A program made the position numbers and the translations under genes. Below are positions 34,348 to 43,200 of a stretch of DNA of 64,000 nucleotides, piece after piece. Numbering within the stretch: the stretch's first letter is position 1; each line of letters opens with the position of its first letter. The stretch spans positions 62,001 to 126,000 of the forward strand of contig NZ_SJPS01000008.1 in assembly GCF_007860015.1 (NCBI RefSeq). The letters are read 5' to 3'. This DNA comes from Bythopirellula polymerisocia (lineage in GTDB: Bacteria > Planctomycetota > Planctomycetia > Pirellulales > Lacipirellulaceae). The notes below the pieces were generated by a model. That model was not told where the DNA came from. It saw only the letters and a program-made list of their open reading frames with translations, and did no database searches.

Positions 34348-35454
34348 TCACACGCTGACCATCGTCTCTGGCATCTCTCGCAGAAACAGATATACCATCA
34401 CTGCCAAGCCGATAACGTCGGTCATCAAGTTGTCGGCGGCAGAAGCAGTCCCTGCCAGAGCGCTGATGTAGATGAACGTCGCAGCAGTCAGCAATGAAAT
34501 TCCCAGTAAGAAAGTCGCTGTCAGGCTGATCATTTCATTCCCATTAGTCCGCAGGCTGCGCAGTTCGTGGAAGAACTGGTACATCACCAGTGCGAAAATG
34601 ATCGTTCCCGCCATGGAGTAATCGGCCAAGTCGGGCAGCACTATTGCAGCGTCGTAGAAGCCGTGAGCGAAGACCAGCACACCAAACATGGCCAATGCCT
34701 GTGGAGCCTGATTGCGAAAATCCAGGCAGGCGCGATACACCGCAAGTCCAATCAAACCTGTGAGAGCGATGTGAAAGGGGTTGGCCGTGAGAAAGCGGCC
34801 CAGAGTTGCGCTGCCTCGGCTAGCGGTGAGATAGTTCATGTTCTCAATGATGGCGAATCCCAAACCGACGCAGCCCGAAAGAATTAGTGCTGCCGCTTCG
34901 TCTCGCTTGCGGACAAATATCGGAAGTAGCGGCAGCAAACAGAGGAGCTTGGCCAGTTCTTCACGAAGCCCTACTCCCAACACGAAGAAGCGCAATCCTG
35001 GCAAGAGTTCGGCGCTAATGTCGAGATGCCATCGAAACTCCTGCCAGAGCGAGAAGAATCGTGTCGGCCAGATGCTGAGTATCCCTAGCGAGACTGCGAC
35101 CATTGCCCCCCAGAGCCGCCAGTCGCGAAATTTGTGCGCCCGGAGTGCTTGCAGGAGGAAAACAAGCCAGCAGCAACCCGCGAAGAGTGCCAAGGCGATG
35201 ACACCCAGACTCAAATCAACGAACATTAGCCGCGGGATCGCCCACCAGACTTGCCACCACTCGCCCTGGCTGGCCAGTTCTTCGAGTCGGTCATGCTTAC
35301 TGGTGTCAACAGTACTGCTGGAGAACCCTTGTCCCTCGGCGAGCGACTGGGCGAGCCAGCCAAGAACTACTCCCGCCGCAACGATTCCGATCACCATCCG
35401 CCACAGGTAGGCGGGATCACGGGATTTCAATCGCGAATAGTGCTGCCAATTCAT
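34348..35454 (-). CDS. PrsW-family glutamic-type intramembrane protease
   Basis: A multi-pass membrane protease of the PrsW/M82 type, 368 residues from ATG 35454. About nine hydrophobic segments are seen. The conserved residues occur in order: Glu165-Glu166-x-x-Lys169 (LREELAKLL), Glu204 (FAIIENMNY), His228 and the pair His264...Asp268 (HGFYDA). In Bacillus, PrsW cleaves an anti-sigma factor; the target here is unknown. It lies convergent to the hydrolase pair and diverges from ruvB. Confidence 0.88.
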   Translation of the reverse strand: MNWQHYSRLKSRDPAYLWRMVIGIVAAGVVLGWLAQSLAEGQGFSSSTVDTSKHDRLEELASQGEWWQVWWAIPRLMFVDLSLGVIALALFAGCCWLVFLLQALRAHKFRDWRLWGAMVAVSLGILSIWPTRFFSLWQEFRWHLDISAELLPGLRFFVLGVGLREELAKLLCLLPLLPIFVRKRDEAAALILSGCVGLGFAIIENMNYLTASRGSATLGRFLTANPFHIALTGLIGLAVYRACLDFRNQAPQALAMFGVLVFAHGFYDAAIVLPDLADYSMAGTIIFALVMYQFFHELRSLRTNGNEMISLTATFLLGISLLTAATFIYISALAGTASAADNLMTDVIGLAVMVYLFLREMPETMVSV

Positions 35455-35551
35455 ACCAGGGATTATCGCATTTCGCGGTTTCCTCGCAAACACGCGATTT
35501 GTTATATTGTTGGACCTAGCATACAAGTGTTCACATTTTGAATGAGACGTT

Positions 35552-36640
35552 ATGGCTCGCGAACCGATTCTCTCCGCCGAAGATACTGCTCCCCCGGAAG
35601 TTGCGCCCGCCATAGATCCGCAGCAACGCGAGGAAGACGTCGCTCTGCGGCCGAAGCGGATGGAGGACATGGTCGGGCAGCGAGAGGTCTACGAGCGGCT
35701 CAAGATCGCCGTGGATGCGGCCCTGATTCGCGGCGAACCTTTGGGACATGTCTTGCTCGATGGCCCCCCGGGTCTGGGCAAAACGACTTTCGCTACTTGT
35801 ATCCCCCGCGCGCTAGATGTCTCGCTGCAAATTGCCAGTGGTGCCACGCTCGCAGCACCTAAGGACCTGCTGCCTTATCTGACGAACGCCGAGGAAGGCT
35901 CGATACTGTTTATTGACGAAATCCATCGCCTGCCTAAGGCTGTCGAGGAATTTATGTATCCGGCCATGGAGGACTTTCGTGTTGACATCACACTGGGCGA
36001 AGGGGTCTCAGCGCGTACAGTGAACATGTCGCTACGACCATTTACGCTCATCGGTGCTACCACTCGCAGCGGCATGCTATCGGCCCCGCTGCGAGATCGT
36101 TTCCAGGTCCGCGAACATCTAGAGTTCTACAGCGAAGATGAACTGAGCGAGATCGTCCGCCGCAACGCGGCCAAACTCCGTATCGAGATCGATGATGCTT
36201 CTGCTGAAAAAATCGCCTCATGTAGTCGAGGAACCCCGCGAGTAGCCAATAATCGGCTGCGCTGGGTGCGCGACTACGCCACCAGTCGCGCTGACGGAAA
36301 GATCACGCTCGACGTCGCCCAGACCGCGCTAAAGATGCTCGGCATCGACCACATGGGCCTCGACGTTCAGGATCGCAAGTACCTGGAGACTATCCTGCGG
36401 GTATTCCACGGTGGACCAGTTGGCGTGGAAGCCGTAGCCCACACCCTGAATACGGCCACCGACACTCTCACTGACGAAGTGGAACCGTTTCTCTTGCGTG
36501 CCGAGCTGGTAGTTCGTTCTCCGCGGGGCCGCAAACTGACCGCCGCCGCCTATCACCACTTAGGCGTAACCCCACCAGTCGATTTCCGCAGCGCCTTCGC
36601 CGAGCCGATCGACGCGGAGCAAGAACGGCTTTTTGAGTAG
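35552..36640 (+). CDS. ruvB: Holliday junction branch-migration ATPase RuvB
   Basis: The AAA+ motor of the RuvAB complex, 362 residues. Walker A is in GPPGLGKTTFA, Walker B in LFIDEIHRLPK, sensor 1 in TLIGATTRSGML and the arginine finger in APLRDRF. The winged-helix end carries GVEAVAHTLN. The unusual GTPRVANNRLRW differs from the common GTPRIANRLLRR and may be a lineage feature. Normally ruvC, ruvA and ruvB are adjacent; here it is separated from ruvA by about 3.8 kb of unrelated membrane genes and is read from its own promoter. Confidence 0.96.
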   Translation: MAREPILSAEDTAPPEVAPAIDPQQREEDVALRPKRMEDMVGQREVYERLKIAVDAALIRGEPLGHVLLDGPPGLGKTTFATCIPRALDVSLQIASGATLAAPKDLLPYLTNAEEGSILFIDEIHRLPKAVEEFMYPAMEDFRVDITLGEGVSARTVNMSLRPFTLIGATTRSGMLSAPLRDRFQVREHLEFYSEDELSEIVRRNAAKLRIEIDDASAEKIASCSRGTPRVANNRLRWVRDYATSRADGKITLDVAQTALKMLGIDHMGLDVQDRKYLETILRVFHGGPVGVEAVAHTLNTATDTLTDEVEPFLLRAELVVRSPRGRKLTAAAYHHLGVTPPVDFRSAFAEPIDAEQERLFE

Positions 36641-36746
36641 GGCGGCTTGCCGCTGAGCGGCATTTGGCCGAGCAAGCTGCTTATCTACTTAACTACCTGG
36701 CAACGACAAATTTACTAACCTGCTTGGTTTCGCATGTTTCGCATTC

Positions 36747-37562
36747 CTAGAAAAAGGTGCGATACGCCATGTAACAGCTGATCGTGGCGAGGAGGGCGAC
36801 GTAAATCCACTTGAGCAATCGCTCGGGAGCTTTGGAGGCCGTCTTTGAGCCAAGCGGGGCGATGGCCATCACGAGCGGGGCAATGACAGCAAAGGCGATG
36901 CCGTTGATGTAGCCGAGTGAATAAGGGGCGAGCCCAGGAGCGCCCCATCCGTGGATGGCCGCTCCAATCGCGCCGCCCGTGCCGATGACGATTCCTGTCG
37001 CGGAGGAGATTGCGATGGATTTCTTGATTGGATAGTGAAACGCGCAGAGATAGGGAACCGTAAATGTACCTCCTCCGAGGCCAAGCCAAACTGACAACAT
37101 GCCGATCACAAAGCCGCCGCCAACTTTGACGGAGCTTGGCGGTTCTCCTTCGCCTCTCGTTTCAGAAGCACTTTTGACAGCCACATAGATTGCGCTGGCG
37201 AACAGATAAAGGGTGAAGATGACCTGAAGGTCGTGAGTCCGGAGCAGCTGAATTGTGAGCGCCCCCGTCACTGTCCCAAGCAGGATCCAAGGCATCCAAG
37301 ACCGGAGCATGCGAGCATCGAGATTTCCAAGCTTATAATGCGTTTTCGTGGCCATAATCGCCGCAGGCACGACGAGTGCAAGACAAGTACCGACAGCAGA
37401 GTGCATCACAACGTCTTGGCTCACCCCCATATGGGGAAAAAGTGCCAGAAATGTGGGAACGAGGATGGCTCCCCCGCCAATTCCAAAAAGCCCACCTGCA
37501 AATCCCGCGACAAGACCGGCTACCACGATGGCGATAAGATGTACGATCAGTTGCTCGGTCAT
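36747..37562 (-). CDS. TauE/SafE-family sulfite/organosulfur exporter
   Basis: A multi-pass membrane transporter of the TSUP family, 271 residues, about eight helices. Typical glycine-rich signatures occur in both halves: GGLFGIGGGAILVP and GMLSVWLGLGGGTFTVP. Family members export sulfite, sulfolactate or other organic sulfur compounds; no sulfur-metabolism gene lies close, so the substrate is open. It is convergent with ruvB. Confidence 0.9.
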   Translation of the reverse strand: MTEQLIVHLIAIVVAGLVAGFAGGLFGIGGGAILVPTFLALFPHMGVSQDVVMHSAVGTCLALVVPAAIMATKTHYKLGNLDARMLRSWMPWILLGTVTGALTIQLLRTHDLQVIFTLYLFASAIYVAVKSASETRGEGEPPSSVKVGGGFVIGMLSVWLGLGGGTFTVPYLCAFHYPIKKSIAISSATGIVIGTGGAIGAAIHGWGAPGLAPYSLGYINGIAFAVIAPLVMAIAPLGSKTASKAPERLLKWIYVALLATISCYMAYRTFF

Positions 37563-37602
37563 GAGGAGTTTCGTTATTAAACTTGGGATGCGTGTTCATA
37601 TT

Positions 37603-38487
37603 TCATCGAAACATTTCCAGATTACTCCCCATGACGAAGGCAGGGAATTCTTGTTCGCCGATTAAAAAGCAGGATTGGCCCATTGCGATCGACCTTGCAG
37701 GAGCGGTGAAGCGGCTGTTTGTAATGACGGCTGCGCGGTCGCAACCGTAGTGGACTTTACCCGCCACAACTTGCTGAACAGCTTCCTTGCCTACGCTGCC
37801 GACGTACCCCTTCGTCTGTACTGCGATCATTATTTCTCCAAAGCGCACGATTAAATCAACTCCTTCCTCGCCGGAGGTACGAGCTGTTTGCGCACTTGCG
37901 CCGAGCGCCTCAAACACTTTGACGAGATACTCTTGCCATTGGGCGCCTTCCAACGTCTTCCAATTTTCTTTGAGTAAAAGTTGCCGCTTAAGTCGATCCG
38001 ATTCCGCGAGTTCGTTGATAGTGGCTTTGGTGGATAGAATTTGCTCGCGAAGTTTCTTCGCATCGGTGTTGATGCGGTCTAATTCTTGTTTGTGTTGCCT
38101 AATACATGTTAGTTGTTCTTCGAGGAAAGCCGGCAACTCAACCGTTGCGGGCCTGGAAATCGCCATCGCCAGAAGAATAAGCATTGCCACGGCAGATACT
38201 AACATTCCGATTGCGATGGTTGTCGAAGAGAGGCCGACGAGAAAGAGGAAGACAAATGCTAATGCCGCTGCAAAGGCGAAACCCACAACCAAGACTCCTG
38301 GAAACCATAAGGAGTAATCCTTGGCAGGTTCTCTCAGTGCTCTGGCAAACCGATAATAGAGTACTCGTCGTTTAGCTCGCCTCACCACTGTTAGGGTGTC
38401 GCGGGAATGTCGTTCTGTTTCTGCAAGCTGCGATGAGAATTGTGCTGCCTGTTGTTTCAAGGTCTCGATATGAGCGAGAATGTTCAT
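37603..38487 (-). CDS. Membrane-anchored Mrr-type restriction endonuclease-like protein
   Basis: A 294-residue protein. Residues 1-50 are helical and basic. Two transmembrane spans (about 62-84 and 91-110) follow, then a coiled coil (120-165), then a PD-(D/E)xK nuclease domain of the Mrr_cat type. Visible catalytic positions are Glu186 (QEYLVKVFEALG), Asp211 (EGVDLIVRF), Gln224-x-Lys226 (AVQTKGY) and VGKEAVQQVVAG after them. Mrr cuts modified DNA; membrane-bound relatives occur in several phyla with no fixed role. There is no methyltransferase nearby, so it is a solitary nuclease. Confidence 0.8.
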   Translation of the reverse strand: MNILAHIETLKQQAAQFSSQLAETERHSRDTLTVVRRAKRRVLYYRFARALREPAKDYSLWFPGVLVVGFAFAAALAFVFLFLVGLSSTTIAIGMLVSAVAMLILLAMAISRPATVELPAFLEEQLTCIRQHKQELDRINTDAKKLREQILSTKATINELAESDRLKRQLLLKENWKTLEGAQWQEYLVKVFEALGASAQTARTSGEEGVDLIVRFGEIMIAVQTKGYVGSVGKEAVQQVVAGKVHYGCDRAAVITNSRFTAPARSIAMGQSCFLIGEQEFPAFVMGSNLEMFR

Positions 38488-38529
38488 ATTTTAGAACCTA
38501 AACGCCGTGGCGCTATTTTCGTCCGCTGT

Positions 38530-39051
38530 TTAATCATCATCGAGCACTGCAAAGAGCATACAATCATGTGCTAAACCTTGCACGTACAATCTCTGTCGCA
38601 GCGTGCCTTCGTAGATTCCGCCAGACTTGATAGCCACGCTTTGACTAGCCAGGTTTTCGACGTCGGTGAGAATCTCGATTCGTCGCAGTGACTTTTCGCG
38701 AAATGCCCAATTACAAAGTTGTTGGGTTGCTTGTGTGGCAACACCTTGGCCAGCAGCTGAAGTGCGAACCCAATAACCGAGTTCGCCGACATGATGCATG
38801 AGATCAATGCGATGGATTCCGCATGTGCCAAGAACGCGGTCATTTTCGCCAACGATCACGAAACCCCATTCCTCGTTGGAATCCCAAGCCATCGGCCTCC
38901 CTTCCACCCACTTCCGATTGTCTTCGAGGGAGTAATCCTCATGGCACCAGGTCATCCAGCGAGAAAGTTCTGCTCTAGACTCCTGGACGGCCTCCCAAAT
39001 TGCATCGACATCGGACAATTGGTAGCGACGGAGGGTTACGGGATCGCACAT
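38530..39051 (-). CDS. GNAT-family N-acetyltransferase (RimJ/RimL type)
   Basis: A 173-residue acetyltransferase of the RimJ/L type. Family features are LRRYQLSDVDAIWEAV at the start, GTCGIHRID and ELGYWVRTSAAGQGVATQA (the CoA-binding loop), IEILTDVENLASQSVAIKSG and YEGTLRQRLYVQG near the end. The acceptor is a protein N-terminus or a small amine, unknown here. It is 42 nt from the nuclease gene on the same strand, but no functional link is seen. Confidence 0.87.
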   Translation of the reverse strand: MCDPVTLRRYQLSDVDAIWEAVQESRAELSRWMTWCHEDYSLEDNRKWVEGRPMAWDSNEEWGFVIVGENDRVLGTCGIHRIDLMHHVGELGYWVRTSAAGQGVATQATQQLCNWAFREKSLRRIEILTDVENLASQSVAIKSGGIYEGTLRQRLYVQGLAHDCMLFAVLDDD

Positions 39052-39306
39052 CGGAAATATCGCTTGGTTTTCTGAGTAAGTAGGTAACAGCTTAGCATCC
39101 CTTCGACGCAGGAGTCCGAGGGACGTGCTCCTCTGGGGGGGTGTCTTGTCGCAGCTACCAGGGCATTATTTCGTACTAATCCCCTATTTTTGCTATGGTT
39201 TTTCCACTTTCCGACCATTGCGTGTCAATCTAAAAGCCGGTATCCTGGGGGGCTTCCCACATAGTGATCCCCGTCAGTATTAACAGGTTCGTTGGAGCCG
39301 TGAGTC

Positions 39307-39486
39307 ATGGCCGTACCCAAACGCAAACATTCTAATTCTCGCAGTGGCAAGCGTCGCTCGCACAATGCACTAACCGCCCGGCAGTTGCAGTCTTGTCCCA
39401 AGTGCGGCACTCCAGGACCCACCCACACCGTCTGTGCCAACTGTGGGCAGTATATGGGCCGGGTGATGGTCGAAACCGAGGACTAG
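39307..39486 (+). CDS. rpmF: 50S ribosomal protein L32
   Basis: A 59-residue zinc-ribbon ribosomal protein. ATG 39307 follows GGAG by 9 nt. The start MAVPKRKHSNSRSGKRRSH and the zinc ligands Cys30-x-x-Cys33 and Cys43-x-x-Cys46 (CPKC, CANC) are typical, so this is the zinc-binding form. It opens the fatty-acid cluster, as in many bacteria, but plsX and fabH that commonly follow it are absent here and fabD comes next. Confidence 0.95.
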   Translation: MAVPKRKHSNSRSGKRRSHNALTARQLQSCPKCGTPGPTHTVCANCGQYMGRVMVETED

Positions 39487-39548
39487 TTCCCGCGTTTCTA
39501 CTCACCTTGTGCGACTTGCTTGCACGAAAACTCTGATTGAGCGCCGTC

Positions 39549-40460
39549 GTGACAAAAACCGCGTTTCTGTTTCCTGGTCAAGGTGCCCAATCGGTGGGAA
39601 TGGGGGCAGCGCTGGCAAGTTCCCTACCCAAGGCTAGGGGTCTCTTCGACCGAGCAGCCGACATCTTAGGCTACGACCTCCTGGAGCTATGCACCTCCGG
39701 CCCTCCAGAGAAACTCAACTCGACCGTCCATAGCCAACCCGCGCTGTTCGTTTGTAGTCTGGCTGCACTCGAAAAACTCAAACAAGATTCGCCGGAGGTC
39801 GTCGAGGCCTGTTCTGCTTCTGCGGGCTTGAGTTTGGGAGAATACACGGCAATGGTCTTTGCCGGTGCCATGAAATTTGATGCGGCACTACGTGTGGTGC
39901 AAGTGCGCGGACAGGCGATGCAAGACGCCTCGGATGCTGCACCGAGCGGCATGGTCAGTGTGCTGGGGCTCGATCGAGCTCAAGTCGAAGAACTCGTTGA
40001 CCAGGCGCGGGGTGCGGATGTCTTGCAGTTGGCGAATTTTCTCTGCCCTGGGAACATCGTGGTTTCAGGTAGTAAGTCTGCTTGTGAACGGATCACACCG
40101 CTCGCCGAGGAGGCCGGTGCGATGAAAGTGATACCTCTCGCCGTTGCTGGTGCATTCCATACGCCGCTGATGCAGCCAGCTGTGGAACGATTGCAGGCAG
40201 CCTTGGCAGATGTGGATATTGTGACCCCTAGAATCCCCGTGGTTTCCAACGTCGATGCCCGTCCCCATGAAGACCCGGCAGAAATCCGTAGCCTGCTCGA
40301 ACGACAAGTGCTTGAGCCAGTGTTGTGGGAAAATTCCATACAGTGGCTCATCGGTGAATTCGGCATCGAAAGCTGCTATGAAATCGGTCCTGGGCGTGTG
40401 TTGCGTGGACTCATGAAACGTATTTCCCGCAAGCTGCCGTTTGAAAGTGTCGAAGCCTAA
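39549..40460 (+). CDS. fabD: Malonyl-CoA-ACP transacylase
   Basis: Moves malonyl from CoA to ACP for fatty-acid synthesis. The start GTG 39549 gives TKTAFLFPGQGAQ; a TTG at 39537 would add four residues. The nucleophile lies in GLSLGEYTAM, the Arg in QVRGQAMQ and the catalytic His in AGAFHTPLM. About 303 residues is normal. It is followed by fabG after 25 nt. Confidence 0.96.
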   Translation: MTKTAFLFPGQGAQSVGMGAALASSLPKARGLFDRAADILGYDLLELCTSGPPEKLNSTVHSQPALFVCSLAALEKLKQDSPEVVEACSASAGLSLGEYTAMVFAGAMKFDAALRVVQVRGQAMQDASDAAPSGMVSVLGLDRAQVEELVDQARGADVLQLANFLCPGNIVVSGSKSACERITPLAEEAGAMKVIPLAVAGAFHTPLMQPAVERLQAALADVDIVTPRIPVVSNVDARPHEDPAEIRSLLERQVLEPVLWENSIQWLIGEFGIESCYEIGPGRVLRGLMKRISRKLPFESVEA

Positions 40461-40485
40461 GAAGAAATTTAGGGATAACCAAATT

Positions 40486-41256
40486 ATGAGTGAAACACCA
40501 AATCGTAGAATTCAAGTCGATCTCTCTGGCCAGTCGGCAATCGTCACGGGCGCCTCCCAGGGCATCGGCAAGTCGATCGCCCTCACGTTGGCTGCGGCCG
40601 GTGCGAAGGTCGCCTGCATTGCCCGTAGCAAAGAAAAACTCGCTGAAACGGCAAAAGCTATCAGCGACGCTGGTGGCACGGCAGCGGTCTACCCGTGTGA
40701 TGTAACTGACTCGGCGGCTTCGCAGAAGGTAATCGAAGCGGTTGTCGCCGAATGGGGGCAACTTGATATTCTGGTCAATAACGCCGGCATCACCCGCGAT
40801 ACGCTGATCCCGCGCATGAGCGACGAAGAATGGGACGACGTAATCGCCACGAATCTACGGAGCGTCTTTATATTCACTCGCGGGGCGATTCAAGAAATGA
40901 TGCGGAAACGCTCTGGACGGATTATCAACATCTCCAGCGTGTCGGGCATTATGGGCAATCCGGGGCAGGCGAATTATTCAGCCTCAAAAGCGGGAATCAT
41001 TGGGCTCACCCAGACTGTGGCCCGCGAAATCGCCGGTCGCAAGGTGACAGTCAATGCGATTTGCCCTGGGTTTATTTCCTCCGAAATGACCGACGCGATG
41101 GGTCCGGTTGTGCAGGATGAAGTTAAGAAGCGAGTTCCTGCGAAGCGTCTGGGTGAAGTCGAGGAGATTGCAGACGCCGTACTTTACCTCGCCAGTGCCT
41201 CGGCAGCCTATCTGACGGGCCAAACTCTCGTGATAGATGGAGGCCTAACTGCTTAG
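40486..41256 (+). CDS. fabG: 3-oxoacyl-ACP reductase
   Basis: Reduces 3-oxoacyl-ACP with NADPH. ATG 40486 has AGGGA upstream. Glycine motif TGASQGIGKS, NNAGITRD, the Ser of NISSVSG and the Tyr/Lys of YSASKAG are intact, as is CPGFISSEM. 256 residues. It sits inside the fab gene cluster, which decides between FabG and other SDR enzymes. Confidence 0.96.
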   Translation: MSETPNRRIQVDLSGQSAIVTGASQGIGKSIALTLAAAGAKVACIARSKEKLAETAKAISDAGGTAAVYPCDVTDSAASQKVIEAVVAEWGQLDILVNNAGITRDTLIPRMSDEEWDDVIATNLRSVFIFTRGAIQEMMRKRSGRIINISSVSGIMGNPGQANYSASKAGIIGLTQTVAREIAGRKVTVNAICPGFISSEMTDAMGPVVQDEVKKRVPAKRLGEVEEIADAVLYLASASAAYLTGQTLVIDGGLTA

Positions 41257-41384
41257 CCTGATTGAGGTTGCCACCGATACGAATCACCCGAGGCGACCTA
41301 GACAATCATCTGGAGAAACGGTAATCTTGACCAACTTTACTTGGACGGTCTATTGTGAAGCTTCGGCAACGGTAGCACGCCTTT

Positions 41385-41425
41385 CCGAGTCGTCTCTTCT
41401 AGGACTCGGAGACTAGTGCTAGTCT
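41385..41425. promoter_or_regulatory. Two adjacent inverted repeats upstream of acpP
   Basis: A 7-bp hairpin (41385-41391 with 41403-41409) is directly followed by a 16-bp palindrome (41410-41425, arms AGACTAG/CTAGTCT around TG). They lie in the 288-base gap between fabG and acpP. The second could be an operator for a regulator of lipid synthesis, the first a terminator of the fabDG part without a T-run. No regulator is identified. Confidence 0.4.
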
Positions 41426-41544
41426 GGGCGAATTCAAACTTACATAGTTGTTGTCGCGAGAATATCGGGTTGGGCGAAAGCCTCATCTCAAGCCTTGCGA
41501 CGCATGGGCATATTTTTTTACCGGGATAATGGAGGACCATCTAA

Positions 41545-41778
41545 GTGGCCTCAATACTAGAGCGTGTGACTGACATCGTGGCGGAGCAACTCGGAGTTGA
41601 TAAAGACAAGATCACTCCGGAAACCTCCTTCGTAAACGACTTGGGTGCCGATTCACTGGACACAGTTGAATTGGTCATGGAGTTGGAAGAAGAGTTCGAT
41701 ATCAATATTCCCGACGACGCTGCCGAGAAAATTCAAACCGTTGGTCAGGCGGTAGAGTTTATTGAACAGAATAAGTAG
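41545..41778 (+). CDS. acpP: Acyl carrier protein
   Basis: Carries acyl chains during fatty-acid synthesis, 77 residues. The start is GTG 41545, with GGAGG 9 nt before. The phosphopantetheine site is Ser37 in DLGADSLDTVEL. The acidic helices 2 and 3 are typical. It is preceded by a regulatory-looking gap and followed by a hairpin and fabF. Confidence 0.97.
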   Translation: MASILERVTDIVAEQLGVDKDKITPETSFVNDLGADSLDTVELVMELEEEFDINIPDDAAEKIQTVGQAVEFIEQNK

Positions 41779-41844
41779 TCAGGGACCACCGTGGTCGATT
41801 GCTTCAGGCAACTGCCGCGAGGTTGGGTTCCCTCAACGTGTTGT

Positions 41845-41870
41845 CCCCTGCGCTGAGTTCACAGCAGGGG
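41845..41870 (+). terminator. Hairpin between acpP and fabF (partial terminator)
   Basis: CCCCTGC at 41845-41851 pairs with GCAGGGG at 41864-41870, followed by CTGTTCT. This would be a weak terminator. It would let acpP be transcribed more than fabF, which fits the high need for ACP. Inference. Confidence 0.45.
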
Positions 41871-41931
41871 CTGTTCTACAGGATTTATTTGAACATCATT
41901 CTCTCGACACCTCAGCGATTGGGTCAGAACG

Positions 41932-43167
41932 ATGAATCGACGTGTTGTCGTAACAGGACTTGGTGCCGTCACTTCGCTCTCTTGCGAGGTTACCGATCTT
42001 TGGAAGAAGATTCTTGATAGCCAGAGTGGCATTCACGAGATCAGCCTCTTCGATGTGGCTGACTATAAGGTCAAATTCGGCGGCGATGTCGCCGACTGGT
42101 CCGTAGAGGGTTACATCGACTCGAAAGAAGAGAAGCGGCTTGATCGCTTCTCTCAGTTCGCGCTCGTGGCCGCCGTTGATGCCGTAAAAGATTCTGGCAT
42201 CGACTTCACAAAGTACGACCCCTTTCGATTAGGCGCAATAGTCGGTTCGGGGATCGGTGGGCTCAACGAAATCGAAGAACAAGAAGCCCGTCTTATTAAG
42301 AAGGGCCCCGACAAGGTATCGGTCTTCACGATTCCGAAGTTGATGCTCAATGCCGCGAGTGGGCATATCTCGATCCGATTTGGACTACGCGGGCCCAATT
42401 GTGCCGTTGCCACTGCCTGCGCCAGCGCCACCAATGCCATGGGGGATGCTTTCAAGGCAATTCGTTACGGCGAGGCCGAGGTGATGGTCACAGGCGGCTC
42501 CGAGGCCGCCGTTGCCCCGATGGGGCTTGCCGGATTTTCTAACATGAAGGCGCTCTCCATGCGGAATGACGACCCCCAGGGTGCCAGTCGGCCCTTTGAC
42601 GCCGACCGCGATGGGTTCGTGCTCGCCGAAGGAGCAGGCATTCTGGTCTTCGAGGAGATGGAATTTGCCAAGGCCCGCGGGGCGCACATTTATGGCGAGG
42701 TGCTCGGCTTCGGAGCCAGTGCCGACGCGGGGCATATCACTCAGCCAGACGCGCAAGGGACCGGCGCCGCCAGGGCAATGAGCAACGCCCTGGAATATGC
42801 GGGACTGAACCCATCGGAGGTCGACTACATCAGCGCCCATGGCACCAGCACTCCGTTGGGAGACAAGGCCGAGACGATCGCCATCAAGCGGGTCTTCGAG
42901 GATCACGCCTACAAGCTGAACGTCTCCAGCACTAAGAGCCAACTGGGACACACTTTGGGCGCCAGCGGTGGTGTAGAGATGGTGATGTGCCTGTTGGCTA
43001 TCCGCGATCAGGTCGCCCCGCCGACAATCAATCTCGACACCCCCGACCCGGACTGCGACCTCAACTACACGCCGAAAACTCCTCAAGAACGCCCGATCCG
43101 CCGCGCGATGAACAACAGCTTCGGCTTTGGTGGGCACAATGCTTCGATATTGGTTGGGAAGCTATAG
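41932..43167 (+). CDS. fabF: Beta-ketoacyl-ACP synthase II
   Basis: Elongating condensing enzyme of fatty-acid synthesis, 411 residues. The catalytic Cys is in ATACASATNAMG, the two His in SAHGTSTPLGD and QLGHTLGASGG, and the Lys in SSTKSQLGH. The end NNSFGFGGHNASI is diagnostic. It closes the rpmF-fabD-fabG-acpP-fabF series. Confidence 0.97.
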   Translation: MNRRVVVTGLGAVTSLSCEVTDLWKKILDSQSGIHEISLFDVADYKVKFGGDVADWSVEGYIDSKEEKRLDRFSQFALVAAVDAVKDSGIDFTKYDPFRLGAIVGSGIGGLNEIEEQEARLIKKGPDKVSVFTIPKLMLNAASGHISIRFGLRGPNCAVATACASATNAMGDAFKAIRYGEAEVMVTGGSEAAVAPMGLAGFSNMKALSMRNDDPQGASRPFDADRDGFVLAEGAGILVFEEMEFAKARGAHIYGEVLGFGASADAGHITQPDAQGTGAARAMSNALEYAGLNPSEVDYISAHGTSTPLGDKAETIAIKRVFEDHAYKLNVSSTKSQLGHTLGASGGVEMVMCLLAIRDQVAPPTINLDTPDPDCDLNYTPKTPQERPIRRAMNNSFGFGGHNASILVGKL

Positions 43168-43200
43168 AGGTGCCCAGCCTTATACCTGGACTTCCCACAC

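Noticed and set aside
36649..36661. Small hairpin after ruvB
   Set aside because: A 5-bp stem with a 3-nt loop and no T-run gives little support.
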